64,000 nucleotides of DNA from Coriaria nepalensis (lineage: Eukaryota; Streptophyta; Magnoliopsida; Cucurbitales; Coriariaceae), in contig CP114498.1 of the NCBI GenBank assembly GCA_027186245.1, positions 6,207,501 to 6,271,500 of the forward strand, in the 5' to 3' direction. Of the stretch, positions 49,787 through 61,341 are shown in pieces. The position numbers and the translations under genes are program-made. Positions within the stretch are counted from its first letter, which is position 1. Each line of letters begins with the position of its first letter. The notes below the pieces were generated by a model. It was not told the origin of the DNA and ran no database searches. It was given only the letters and a program-made list of their open reading frames with translations.

Positions 49787-51060
49787 GTGAAATCAGAAAA
49801 AAAAATCACCATTTCAAATCCTGTCAATTATATTCAAGAAATTAGTTTTTGGCATGACAATCGGGGCATAGGTATAATGTCTGATGTTTTAGATGTTCAT
49901 GTTGCAGATTGTTCTCATTATGAGGCCATTCGGGATGAGGTCTGGTCGCGTGTTGGATTATCTCAAAATCAGGCCAGTTTAATTGAGTATGCTATTCGCA
50001 ACCTTAACTAAGATAATCATATTCGGGTGTGGACTCCAACCAAGGATGAGAGCTTTACTATCAAATATGCATGGCTAGCTTTGACAGAGGAGGATGGTTT
50101 CATTTCTCACTTTAATTACCTTTTGGATATTCCAGGTCCCATAAAGATTAAGACTTTTTGTTGGAAAGTCTTCCATAACGTTATTGCTGTGGACGAAAAT
50201 CTAATGAAAATGGGGGTGTCAATGGCTTCCTCTTGTCATTGCTGTCAACGTAGAAGTGAAGAGTGTTTATCATTTATTTATTAGGGGCGATATAGCTAAA
50301 AGAATTTGGACTTTCTTTGGTGCTTCTTGCAGGGTTCAGTTTATTGAGCAACCTCTAAAAGATAGGTTCAAAGTTTGGTGGTCTATTCAAAACATTTCAG
50401 GTATGGTGAGAAGGATTATTCCCTTCATACTTGCTGCCATCTACTGGGAGTTATGGCTTGGTCGGAACAGAAAGATGCACGGTGGGGTCGATATGAATGC
50501 CAATGTCATTATTAGTAGGGTTCATAGATGGATCAAAGACGTTTTTGATACCAACATCTAAAAGACCTCATTTTCCTCTTATGATCTAGCTCTTCTGCAT
50601 GGTCTAAGCTGTGAAGTTAGGGCTACTCCCTCCCGTACGCCTATTATGTGTATTTGATTGCCTCCTAGATCTGGTCGGGTCAAACTTAATACTTACGGGT
50701 CGTATGTTCAGTCGTATGGTTAAGCTTCATGTGGTGGAGTCATTAGAGATGGGAATGAAACTGTTTTAGCGGTTTTTTATCATGCTCTTCATTGCTACAA
50801 TAGTTTTCAAACAAAAGTGATGGCTTACAACTTGCTTTGTTAAGAGATTGTTGTGATCTTCAAATTGACAGTGATTCTCAAGCCATGGTTCAAGTTATCC
50901 GCAAGGATTGTTCAGATTGGAAGCTTAGTGGATATTGGTCCATTTTTCAACTCTGGTTGGCATCTTTTTCTATTGATATTTATCACGTTTACAGAGAATG
51001 TAACAGAGTTGTGATGCTTTCGCAACTCTTGATTTAAATGAGAATGTTTTCTATTTTAGT
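49787..51060 (+). mobile_element. Degenerate LINE (non-LTR retrotransposon): zf-RVT and RNase H remnants
   Basis: Frames broken by stops and shifts read ISFWHDNRGIGIMSDVLD, then HIRVWTPTKDESFTIKYAWL and IPGPIKIKTFCWKVFHNVIA with CHCCQ (zf-RVT domain, PF13966 type). Next comes ILAAIYWELWLGRNRKMH, the usual WxxWxxRN segment. The RNase H-like part (RVT_3) has CGGVIRDGNETVLAVF, LRDCCDLQIDSDSQAMVQVI and HVYRECNRVV. This is the order found at the 3' end of plant LINE ORF2. The reverse transcriptase core is missing, so it is a truncated dead copy. Confidence 0.85.
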
Positions 51061-51320
51061 GAGGCCTCTTTGCCTATCTCCGTCCAGTTATGTTGCAGAG
51101 TCATAGAAGTGTCATTCCTTTTCTCCAACCCCAAAATGTTACAGTGGAAAGCAGTAACAATTCCCCAAAATAAAATAAAAAAAGAAAGAAAGAAAGAAAA
51201 TATTGGGTTAATCGAGCATAAAATGTGATTTTAGTGTGCAAAAACTGAAAAAATATGAATGATGGGGTGGATCGGAGTGGTGAGTTAATGGTAAGCCGTA
51301 GCATTCATTTATGCTCGTAG

Positions 51321-51710
51321 GTTCCATCACCTCCGAGAAGCAGAGCGAGGTTCAATATAAATCGAGAAGGCTATTACAAGAGTTCATCTATGGACGATAG
51401 GGAGCAGTACGATAGCAGATGCAGCCCTCCAAAGGGGGAAGATAGGACTCATAAAAGATGGTCCGAAGACCACAAAAGGCCATCTCACAAACAGAGTTCA
51501 AGGAGTGTGGAAAGGAAGGAAGGGTATAGGAGCCAGACCACAGAAAGATTGGGAAGATGGTTCTCATGATAATAGGAGATCTGATGAGGAGGGAAGAAGA
51601 AGATACCATGATAGGAGCTCTTTGGAACGGGCGGATCACTCTCGTAAGAGGTCGGTCTAATAAGAGTGGACGATCTAGCAAGCATCAAAGAATCGAGAGG
51701 AGATACATAT
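51321..51710 (+). pseudogene. RS-domain splicing-factor-like fragment, frameshifted
   Basis: After an acceptor-like CGTAG the plus strand reads PSPPRSRARFNINREGYYKS, then RTHKRWSEDHKRPSHKQSSR. A frame change leads to KDWEDGSHDNRRSDEEGRRR, then YHDRSSLERADHSRKRSV, and another to NKSGRSSKHQRIERRY. The Arg/Ser/Asp/His-rich composition is that of the C-terminal RS exon of a splicing-related protein; which one is not recognised. At least two frameshifts and no neighbouring exons indicate a pseudogene fragment. Confidence 0.6.
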
Positions 51711-52037
51711 ATATATATATTTTTTCCTACATTTGATCTGTTTAATAGTATTTCGATTTTCTAACAGTTTCACGCAATTTCTTCAATTTATATATATGAA
51801 CCAAGTTTTCAGAGAGAATATAATCCATATTGCACATACGGATTGGTATCATATTAACTAGCATCAACGCATCTAAAAGAATTCAGAGGTACCATGTTTC
51901 AAAGATGAAACTAGTTGTGCTTGGTCTAAGATAAAAAACAACATACACCTAAAATTACTCGGGCCATACAACTAAAACTGGATGCTTCACAATTGCCGTA
52001 GAAAATGTCCATTGCTCTTCCTTCCGTAGCTCCTCCC
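51711..52037. other. 3' flank of RPB10; no gene seen
   Basis: An (AT)n stretch lies at 51708-51721. The remainder is probably RPB10 3'UTR and flank. Confidence 0.4.
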
Positions 52038-53016
52038 TCAATTGGTGTCTGACTTGTCCAAAGCTGCATACAAAGGGCTCATCAAGTGTGACCGAACATT
52101 ATAGAAATTGAATGTGAGAGAGAGAGAGAGAGAGAGAGTTACTGTTGTAATTAAGAAGCTTCTCAATAAGGTCAACATGGGTCATAAGCATTCTTCTGCA
52201 GCAATAACGAACCAATCCCAACGCATCAAGTGCATCGCTGCAAACCGAGTAAACCAAGGGATTTAGAACTACAATCCACATTATCTACTAATATACAACA
52301 TCACCAGACTCCATTGATGAGAAATTCACCTTAAAACGTTTATTGAAGCAATCTAAGGCAATAAGTAAGACTATACACTTTAACAGAGTCTTCTACATAT
52401 GCAATCCACGATAAATCTCAGTTAGCCTTGGCAGTTTAAGAATTGGATTTATGAAACTAGAATTTTAGTATAACATTTAGATGTTAATTGATGCATCATG
52501 TTTATTTAAGTGTTTTTTTGGAAATTTAACAAATTAAATTCAAAAAGCTTAGGCAAATTGGAAATCTTTTTTGTATACTTAAAGCCATAGGGTTATTTCA
52601 ATCGATTTGAGATTATTTCTCTCCAATTACAGCTGAAAGCATTAGTATCTGTTCATCTACCTTCCGTGCATATATATACATAATCAATCAAGCATGAATT
52701 ACATAAACCCTAGACAGAAAAAAGACAAACCGCTCACCCTTCTGGATAATCCGACTGCAGAAGATCGAGATACCGGTCCCATTTGTTTCCGATGACCTAT
52801 AATAAGACACAATTTCAGTATCAGATCAATCAGAAACTTAAGCAATCATTTTACGTTAATCAACCAAAAAGAAAAGAAGATTATCTATATGCCATGACAT
52901 CCGGCGCGAAATCCAAGATGAAGAACAAGAAAACGCGTCCGTACAAGTAAAGGAAAAAGGAGTAATATACTAATACAGACCTTCCCGCAAGTGAAGCAAC
53001 GGACTGGAATGATCAT
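52038..53016 (-). CDS. NRPB10: DNA-directed RNA polymerase subunit RPB10 (RPABC5)
   Basis: Zinc-binding subunit shared by nuclear RNA polymerases (II, IV and V in plants; I and III use the same or a close paralogue). Exons: 53016-52981, 52796-52738, 52237-52143 and 52063-52038, in phase, giving 71 residues, the exact family length. It starts [20 protein letters not shown] and contains [20 protein letters not shown]. Zn ligands are the N-terminal C7 and C10 (CFTC) and the RYCCRRM pair. It ends NYNTLDKSDTN. The third intron begins with a (CT)n microsatellite on the coding strand, just after the donor. Confidence 0.96.
52115..52138 (-). repeat. (CT)12 microsatellite at the start of RPB10 intron 3
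   Basis: About twelve GA units on the plus strand start only about five bases inside the intron, next to the donor (ACA|GTAACT). Confidence 0.9.
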
Positions 53017-53019
53017 GGC

Positions 53020-53355
53020 TACCTTTTCTCTTCTACACTGCGCGTGGCCTCGTCTCTTTTACACTGCTCGTCGCTTGGGTCAAGCCGTCTAGCCTCTAGG
53101 AATCAAGTTGACAAGTTTCAAGCTAAGCCCTGCCGGACAGATCTGATTGGGCCGGACAGCTCTATGTGTTCAGCCCGGCCCGGATTTGAATAACCATTTT
53201 TGGTAATCATTTATCTGCTCAGAATCAATTGGTAGAGAGAATCGTGTTTTGTTGGGCTTGGGTTTCTATCCATGTCGAGATACTCAAAGCAAAAGCCCAT
53301 CATATGAAAATATAAGTTAAGGGCGAGATATTAAAAAGGGAAGGGTAAAAAACAG

Positions 53356-53386
<31 letters not shown>

Positions 53387-55060
53387 GAAGAAAGGAAACA
53401 CCAAGAAAAAAAAAAGAGAAATTAAGATTAAAACAACAAGAACAATTGATCTTAAAAGATGGAGAGAACTTTTTTATTTATGTTTTTCTTCTTATCTATT
53501 TCATTATATATAATGCTATATTTTGTAGGCTAAAGGTAAGATGTTGGATTTGCAAGTGCATGTGACTTAGTTATAATTTTATGGTAAGGAAATGCTTTTG
53601 GTGATTTACTAAATCATCTTTTGAATTTCTTGTTTAGATTTCTTTATAATAATTAATAATATAATATTTTTTTTTCCAAATACTTATTTTATTCTCTTAA
53701 TATTTCAATAACTGTTTTATTTAAATAATAGTTGGTAAATTTATGTGTAAAAATATTTTTAATAAAAAATTTAATTATAAAAGGATTGTTATACTCAATA
53801 TCTATTCTCAATCTCATTCGAATATCTATCAAAGTGCAATGTGGTGGAGTAAGGTAGCATACATCAAATATTACTATTTGGAAGATATTTGACTCTAGAC
53901 TAAAAGTCAATTGTAAATGGGAGAATTTAGGATATTTTATTGGCCTAATGCGTATTAAAAGTAATGATCTAACTATTAATTAGATGTGTTTGGTAAATAA
54001 TTTTACTAGATTATTTTGTGTATAAATATGAGGTACCAGTTATTTAATAACTATTTAGTGTTTGTGCTTTTGATACGAAAATTTGAGCAAATAATCTCAC
54101 AAAAATTTGGTTATGAATTAATAATAAATGTACATATAATCCATCTAATAGATGCATCTACTAAAATCATAAAATTATTTAAATAACTAAATAGTTCACA
54201 TGATGGATGCATGGGCTCACATACATCACTATGGATGCGTTCTAGAAATGATGGAAACTTATAACTTTAATTATTAATCGTCTAATAACTAATTAGCCTT
54301 GAGAATAAATAACATATGAAAATTCATTAAATTGAAAAATTATATAATTTAATAATAAATATCCATATAAATTCTCAACACTTTTTCGTATCATTGATCA
54401 ATGATGCCCAAACTGAGCATGCCAAAATATTAAAATATTTTAATCTGTAAATTTCTAATTTTAATATATGTTTAAGTTATACTAATATTTGTGTAGTATA
54501 TATATTTGTATAGTATAAGTAGGAGGAAATGCAGGTGAACCAAATACATTTCTTACCTAAGTTAATAGTTTTATATACATTTGATAATTGGAAGTTATTA
54601 TTAAAAATACACAAAAAAGTAATTTTTAATTTTTATTAAAAAAACACATCATGGTATAAATTTAATTATTTCTTTTAGTGGCAATTATTTAATGGATTTT
54701 TATACCATGAAGTGTAAAAAAAAATTAGGCAATAATTTCTTTTTATTTAATATGTGAGGTTAAAAAATTAATTAATTAAAGAAATAAAAAGAAAAATAAT
54801 AAAAAAATTTCGTATTTATTTTCTCTAATTCAGTAAAAAAAAAAAAAAAAAAAAACTCTGAAATATAGAAAATAAATAAAGATGAGAATGATGCGAAACT
54901 GAACACTAAGAATTAAAATAGTTATGTTATCATCGAAACGAAAGCACCGTCTTAACACACCGTTGAATAACGGTACGCTAGCTATTCAGCAGATCGCTTC
55001 CCTTTTCCAAGCAGTGTAAGAAAACAGTCTGCCTAGCCTAGAGAGTCGAGCACATGAACT
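53020..55060. other. Intergenic; AT-rich with poly(A) tracts
   Basis: The first 200 bp probably hold the RPB10 promoter. A run of 26 A lies at 53356-53381 and another A-run at about 54835-54855. No coding sequence recognised. Confidence 0.45.
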
Positions 55061-55169
55061 GGAGTAAGAAGTAAGGAAACAACAAAACAAAGAAGAAGCG
55101 CATGATCAGAGGGAAACGGTCGAACGAACCCATCTGTCGAAGAAGTGGGCATTGAGAAGCACCCAGTCG

Positions 55170-55253
55170 GACACGTGGCAGCTTATTCATTCAGAAAGAA
55201 TACACGTGTCTCATGATGTTGACAGAGAAGACAAGACAATGACTTTACGTGTC
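55170..55253 (+). promoter_or_regulatory. ABRE/G-box cluster upstream of PARP3
   Basis: Three ACGT-core motifs in 84 bp: ACACGTGGC (CACGTG at 55172-55177), ACACGTGTC (CACGTG at 55203-55208) and ACGTGTCC (from 55247). They lie 150-230 bp upstream of the PARP3 ATG. ABRE-type elements bind bZIP factors of the ABI5/ABF class. Their role here is inferred. Confidence 0.6.
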
Positions 55254-55402
55254 CAACGTTGTTGCTGTTGTTAAAGAGCACTCCCTAAGCTTATGTTCCA
55301 ACTATGTTGCACTGCTGCTCATCCATTTCTTCCTACTATTATCACTGAAGAATTCTCTCATCCGACCGTCTGTTTACAAGGGAAACACAGAGACCTTAAG
55401 AA

Positions 55403-58400
55403 ATGAAGGTTTGTTCCTCTAGAAACCCAAATTGGGTTGATAGTTTTTGCTTCTTCGTTTCAAGTTCTTTCAATGGCCTTGGTAAAAAATAAAAAAAAAA
55501 GAGGGCGGGTGTAAAATTAGAATATAAATAAGTATGAATTAAGGTTAAAATTCAAGTTTAATCTCAAGTGGGTATTTTGTTTATTTTCCTGGGTAAGAAT
55601 TTGTGGTAATTTGTTGAAGGTTCATGAAACGAGGTCACAGTCTCATACATCAAATGAAGAAGACAAGATAATGACAAGGAAGCAGAAAGCAGAGAGCAAG
55701 GCCAACGAGTCAGAGCAGTCTCACAAGAAGCCCAAATCTGAAAACAAAGGAGAAAAAGAAGATGGACGTCACGCCAATGGGGCCCAGAAATCTAGTTCTG
55801 AAAAAAGAGATGCTGAATTTGAATTGTTCTGTAGAGAGATTACAGACAACCTGTCCACTGAACAAATGATTGAGATTTTAGTGCTCAATGACCAAGACTC
55901 CACTGGCCCTGATTACATCATTGCGTCCAAATGGTAAGTAATTACTTAAAAAATCAGTTGTCGTTGATGACGTGGCACATGCCACCTCGGCAATACCAGG
56001 AGGGTGAGGTGTCGGAGATTTTATTTTAGCTTGAATCCGTCAGCAGTGTCTAGTCAGCACTGAGTTTACGTTTAGTTTATAAATTTATTTATATGGGAGG
56101 GGAGGTAAGTTTGGTTTGTGGAATGTTTAGGGGTGGAAGTGTGTAATTATGTATTTACAAATTTCCCCCTGTTTTCTTTATTTTTATTTTTGGATATGAA
56201 CAGCCAGGACATGCTGTTTTATGGTGCATTCGAGAAATGCCCAGTATGTAAAGGCAAGTTGGTGTTTGATGGAAAGCGATGTTCATGCACTGGCTTCATT
56301 AGCGAGTGGTCTACTTGCATCTTCAAAACGAAGGACCCGCCAAGGAAGAATGAACCGGTCAAGCTACCAGACTCTGTTCAGAAGTCCCCTGTTTCTGATG
56401 ATGTGAACGACAAAATTTTCTCTCCCAATTTCCATCCTTCCAAACACAAGTTTTTTGAATTCAATTCCCGCTTCATCCTTGTTATTTTTCTTTGTAGTTG
56501 ATAAAGAAATATCAGAATCCAAGTTCTCGTCCTAAGAGGAATTTGGGGTTGGCCGATAAACCTTTGGCCGGAGTCACGGTTTCTCTCTCTGGTCGGCTCT
56601 CTAGAACACATGTACGTATAGTCTTCTTACTGTTTCCTTAGATATTGGTTTGGAGTCATAATTATGGGCTTGTTTATTGACTTGTGTATAAACAAATGTT
56701 CTCCAGCTTACTTGGAGAAAAGAGATTGAAAAGCATGGAGGAGTTGTTAACAGCTCTGTAATTGGTAATATTTTGGTAATAGTAGTAGCTTTTTTTTTTA
56801 AATAATGAATTTGAACTATTTCTTATTGTGAGCACATTTGTGAAGGTGTTAATTGCTTGGTTGTACCTCCGGAAGAAAGAGAACGAGGTGGATCCTCAAA
56901 GGTTGCGGAAGCAATGTGTGTGTCCACGCACTGTTTGATAGAACGCTTCAATGAAGTTCTTGCCTTTATTTTGAGCTACTAGAGCTATAATCGGGATTAT
57001 GTTGCAGGGAAAGAGAGGTAAGAGTAGTGAGAGAAGGTTGGCTTATTGACAGCATTGAGAAACAGGAGGCACAGCCATTGGAAGCTTATGATCTTCTCTC
57101 AGATCTAGCTGTAGATGGGAAGGGAATTCCGTGGGATAAACAGGTCCCGAGTGAAGAAGCCCTTGAATCCATTCAACAGACGCATGTTTTTTTCATATAT
57201 TTTTCATCGAAGAGAAATTTTGTCTAGTGTTTTGCTGTTTTGATTATTAATATTCTCTCTTTTTTCTCTCTTCAGCTTAGGTTATTTGGGAAGAGAGGGG
57301 TATATAAGGAAACAAAATTGCATGAGCAAGGTGGAGAAATTCTCGAGAAAGACGGGATTTTATATAACTGTGCATTATCTTTATGTGATCAGGGCAGAGG
57401 AGTCAATGAGTAATGCTAAAAATATATTTCTCAAGTTTTACTCCGGCTTCTTTAGGATAATCTTCCCCTGGCTTTCTTTTTATATTTTAGTTCTTGGATG
57501 GTGCAGGTATTGTGTCACGCAGCTGATCAAAGTACAGGAAAAGCCCTTAAACTTGTTCTACAAGAAAGGGAAAGTAGGAGATGATCAGAATGCAGAGGAG
57601 AGGCTTGAAGAATGGGAGAATGAAGGAGATGCTATAGAAGAGTTTGTTAGGCTTTTCGAAGAGATAACAGGAAATGAATTTGAGCCATGGGAAAGAGAGA
57701 AGAAGTTCGAGAAAAAGCTCTCGTCTTTCTACCCCATTGACATGGTACAATCTTCAATTTCTTCCCTTGAACCTGGTTTTTTTTTTTTTGGGGATTCTGG
57801 AACTAGTTTCTAGAAAGATATCTTCTCAAGGAGTATTGTTCTGGCAATGAATAAAGGATGATGGAGTTGATGTGCGGCATGGAGGGCTCGGTCTTAGGCA
57901 GCTAGGAATTGCAGCCACTCATTGCCGGCTCGAGCCTTTTGTTGCTAATTTTGTTAAGGTTTTGTGTAGCCAGGAGATATACAAGTAAGCATCTTCTCCC
58001 TCTCTCTTCCTCTTTGTTTTTATCTTACTTTTTAGTTTTTTTATAATCAATGTTTTTTTCTTTATTGAAATCTTCTCTTTGTATGTAGGTATGCTCTTAT
58101 CGAAATGGGATATGATGCACCTGACTTACCATTAGGGATGGTGTCCAATCTTCACTTGAAGAGATGTAAGAACTCTCTCTTTTCAGCGCCCCTCCTTCCT
58201 CCTCTCCCTCCCTCTCTCTCTCTCTCTTATGTCTCCAATATGATGGGTCTTCTGTCCCCCCCTCTTCAGGTGAAGAGGTACTTCTTGAGTTCATAGAAAA
58301 GGTAAAGTCACTGGAAGAAAACAAAGGATTGATTGGTGAGGCAATTTGGACGGATTATAGTAATAGATGGTTCACTCTTATGCACTCTACAAGACCTTTC

Positions 58401-59796
58401 ATTTTCCGGGATTATCAAGAACTTGCAGACAGTGTAATCTAACGAATTTAAAATGTTCAGTTCATATCTGGAATAGTTCTTTGAATATTAGCTAATTTCC
58501 TAAAATGAACATATGACCTGTTTATTACAGGCTGCGGCTGCACTCGAGAGTGTTCGGGACATAACCGTAGCTTCCCACATTATTGGAGACATGAGTGGAT
58601 CCACAATAGACGATCCATTGTCTGATCGATATGAGAAACTAGGGTGCTCTATTTCCGTCCTGGAGAAAGAATCGGATGACTATAAAATGATTGTCAAGTA
58701 TTTGGATAAGACTTATGAGCCGGTTAAAGTCGGAGAAATCGTAAGAACCTTCAGAACATTGCTTCTCATGATAATTGATTTTTCACAATTTTGGATTGAT
58801 TTCTCTTTCTTTTTTTATTTATTTATTTATAATTCTTAGGAATATGGAGCCAGTGTTGAGAATATTTTTTCTGTGGAGTCTAAAGCTGCCCCTTCTTATG
58901 ACGAGATAAAGAAATTACCCAATAAAGTTCTCTTGTGGTGTGGTGCGATGAACAAAAATCCTGTGTTCTCTCTCTGAATCTGCAGTTTGGATTGAAAACT
59001 GGTTTTTGTTCTCATCTCTCTTATCTCTCTCCTGATTTCCGTAGGAACCAGAAGTTCGAGTCTGTTGAGGCACTTGCACAAAGGGTTCTTGCCAGCAATA
59101 TGCTCTCTCCCTGTCCCAGGCTACATGGTATCTTGTATTTTCACTCTAGCTGGTTATTTTTTTGTATATTTTTCCTTTATTTGTTTGCTGTATTTATTTA
59201 ATTTATACCTTTTCTAGTTTGGTGGAGCAATCGTGTGTTCGGATGCGGCAGCAGAGGCGGCTAGGTACGGGTTCACTGCAGTGGACAGGTTGGAAGGATT
59301 CCTAGTCCTTGCCATTGCTTCTCTCGGAGAAGATATCGTCGAAGTCACGGGCCCACCTGAGGTATTATTATATATAACAAAGATTACTGTCTGGTTTTTA
59401 TGTCATGGGGGAGTTAATTGAACAAAACGAGAATATGAGCAGGACATGAAATCATTAGAGGAGAAGAAAGTTGGAGTAAAGGGATTGGGCCGGAAAAAGA
59501 CCGATGAATCGGAACATTTCATTTGGAAGGATGATATAAAGGTTCCCTGTGGCCGTTTGATCCCATCTGAGCAGAACAAAGATTGTCCTCTCGAATACAA
59601 TGAGTATGCTGTCTATGATCCAAAGCAGGTATATATATTATATGCTTTTGTATTATATTTTTGTCGGTAGTCGACAAGTGTCGGGTAATGATCGGGAGAA
59701 TGATGTTATGATGTAATTTGTGTGCAGGCGAGTATAAGGTTCTTGGTGGGGGTCAAGTATGAAGAGAAGGGTGTGGTTATGGAGACTGAGGAATGA
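55403..59796 (+). CDS. PARP3: Poly(ADP-ribose) polymerase 3, plant type
   Basis: Eighteen exons: 55403-55408, 55620-55933, 56204-56402, 56498-56611, 56707-56764, 56846-56915, 57008-57185, 57276-57409, 57507-57744, 57857-57984, 58089-58165, 58270-58433, 58531-58740, 58840-58942, 59045-59127, 59218-59361, 59443-59628 and 59728-59796. All phases agree, giving 824 residues. The first coding exon is only Met-Lys. Domains: PADR1 zinc region (CPVCKGKLVFDGKRCSC, about 115-150), BRCT (about 188-290), WGR (about 320-425; NLFYKKGKVGDD), regulatory helices (about 440-560) and ADP-ribosyltransferase fold (about 570-824). The catalytic H-Y-E triad is Cys664 (LLWCG), Val698 (GGAIVCSD) and Glu794 (YNEYAVYD). 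This is the altered triad of plant PARP3, so canonical PAR synthesis is doubtful. The family acts in nuclear DNA-damage and stress responses and in seeds. The exon 7 donor (GTTTTT) and exon 10 acceptor context are weak. Confidence 0.95.
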
Positions 59797-60261
59797 AGAA
59801 AGAAATAGAAGGGGAAGTGGGTGGCGGCTCCATGGGACACAATATGGTACGAAGATGAAAGAAGGAAAGAGGAAAAGAGGAGGAGAGTGTGTATAAACAT
59901 CTTTTTGTCTCTTCATTTTGCCAACACTCTTTTTGTAAATTATGTTGTAAATAATGACCTGAGAACTTAGCCTGTAATAACATCTTCTCATCCTTTTGTT
60001 CAGTATCAGTGTCAGCCATTTGCACCGAAAGGCAGCAGAGATGGCGAACATTATATGGCTTACCTTATATTATAATTAGAGCATCTTTATTTAAATTTGA
60101 TTTAATTTTAATTAATTTGATATTATTTTAATTAATATAATACGCTTTAGGTAATTTAATTTAACTATTTTTTTCAATTTCTTAAAATTTAATCTAATTT
60201 TAATTAATATGATATTTTTTAAAATTTGAATTAATTAAATTTGATATTTTTATTTTATTAT

Positions 60262-60299
60262 TTAAATTAAATTAAATTAAATTAAATTAAATTAAATTT
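60262..60299. repeat. (AAATT)n pentanucleotide microsatellite
   Basis: About seven tandem units of AAATT within a longer AAATTT-rich region. Confidence 0.9.
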
Positions 60300-61289
60300 A
60301 TTATTATTATTTTTATATAACCTCATATATTTTGTCTATGGTTAAATTTTCAACTATGATGCACCTGTTTTCTTATTTTTTTTTCATATGAAAATAGCCA
60401 CGTTAAAGAGAAAGAACTTGGAAATTGATAGAGAAGAGCAACGTGAAATTTCGCATTTCGTAGATAGAAAAGGAGAGAGAGCGCCTTCCTCTACCACCAT
60501 CATCGTCTCTCTCTTCCTTCTCTTTGCCCTTACTTTCCATAGAAGAAAGTGAAGATTTAGCACACAACCATAGAAATGAAAAAAAAATAAAAATTGAAGA
60601 TCTAACATCTTACCTAACACAGATTCAAAGCTCAAATTTAGCTGAAGAAGACGATTCATAGCTCAAACTATAGTTGAAGAAGACGAAAAGCCTCCATCGC
60701 GCGGACCTCTCAAGCAACATCGGTAAGGATTAGCTGGCAGGAGGAAAATAGGAGTTGGATGAAGGAAATAAGAAGAGGGAGGGAAGAGAAAACAAGAATA
60801 GTAATAAAGCAATTATACATTTGTAGTCTCACAACCCAACACAGAAGGGAATACGACACCAAGCTCAATAGGTCCAACGTTACTAGACTTCTCTGAGTAT
60901 CATACCGTTGGAAGAAAAGTTGGGGTTTGACTCCCTTGTTATATACCAAACAGCTCATAATGCTAACACCCCCTTCTTATGGAACTATTTCACTTTTAGA
61001 TGTTTCTGCTATAATAATAAATATTTACATATATTTGAACTTGAGAGATAGTAATAACCGTACCTGGAGGTCTTACTGCGACACTTGATCACTAGCGGTG
61101 ACTATGCTCATCGTAGAGCCCCATTCAAACCCGATCTTAACTAGAAGGGTTGAGAACTCCTTGTGCTATAACTAGAACATGAATTATGTCGATTGGTTAT
61201 ATAGAACATGTGTTCAATTCTAGGTTGATAATACATTATTGATAAAATAGTTCACGTATTATCCTTTATAATTGCAATATCAGTATAAT

Positions 61290-61341
61290 CTGTTTGGATT
61301 ATTTGTTCTGGGTTACTGTTTGGATTATTTGTTCTGGGTTG
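61290..61341. repeat. 26-bp tandem duplication within a larger diverged duplication
   Basis: CTGTTTGGATTATTTGTTCT plus GGGTT(A/G) occurs twice in tandem. Outside it, GAATTATGT..ATTGGTTAT and AACATGTGTT recur at about 61180-61215 and 61355-61390. Confidence 0.85.

Noticed and set aside
58942..58976. Apparent stop codon in PARP3 after LLWCGAMNKNPVFSL
   Set aside because: A GTGCGA donor after 58942 joins GG|A to the acceptor at 59045 and restores the conserved GTRSSSLLRH segment, so the stop is intronic.
60384..60960. Minus-strand frames of 82-91 codons in the spacer after PARP3
   Set aside because: No recognisable motif, no splice partners; treated as chance frames.
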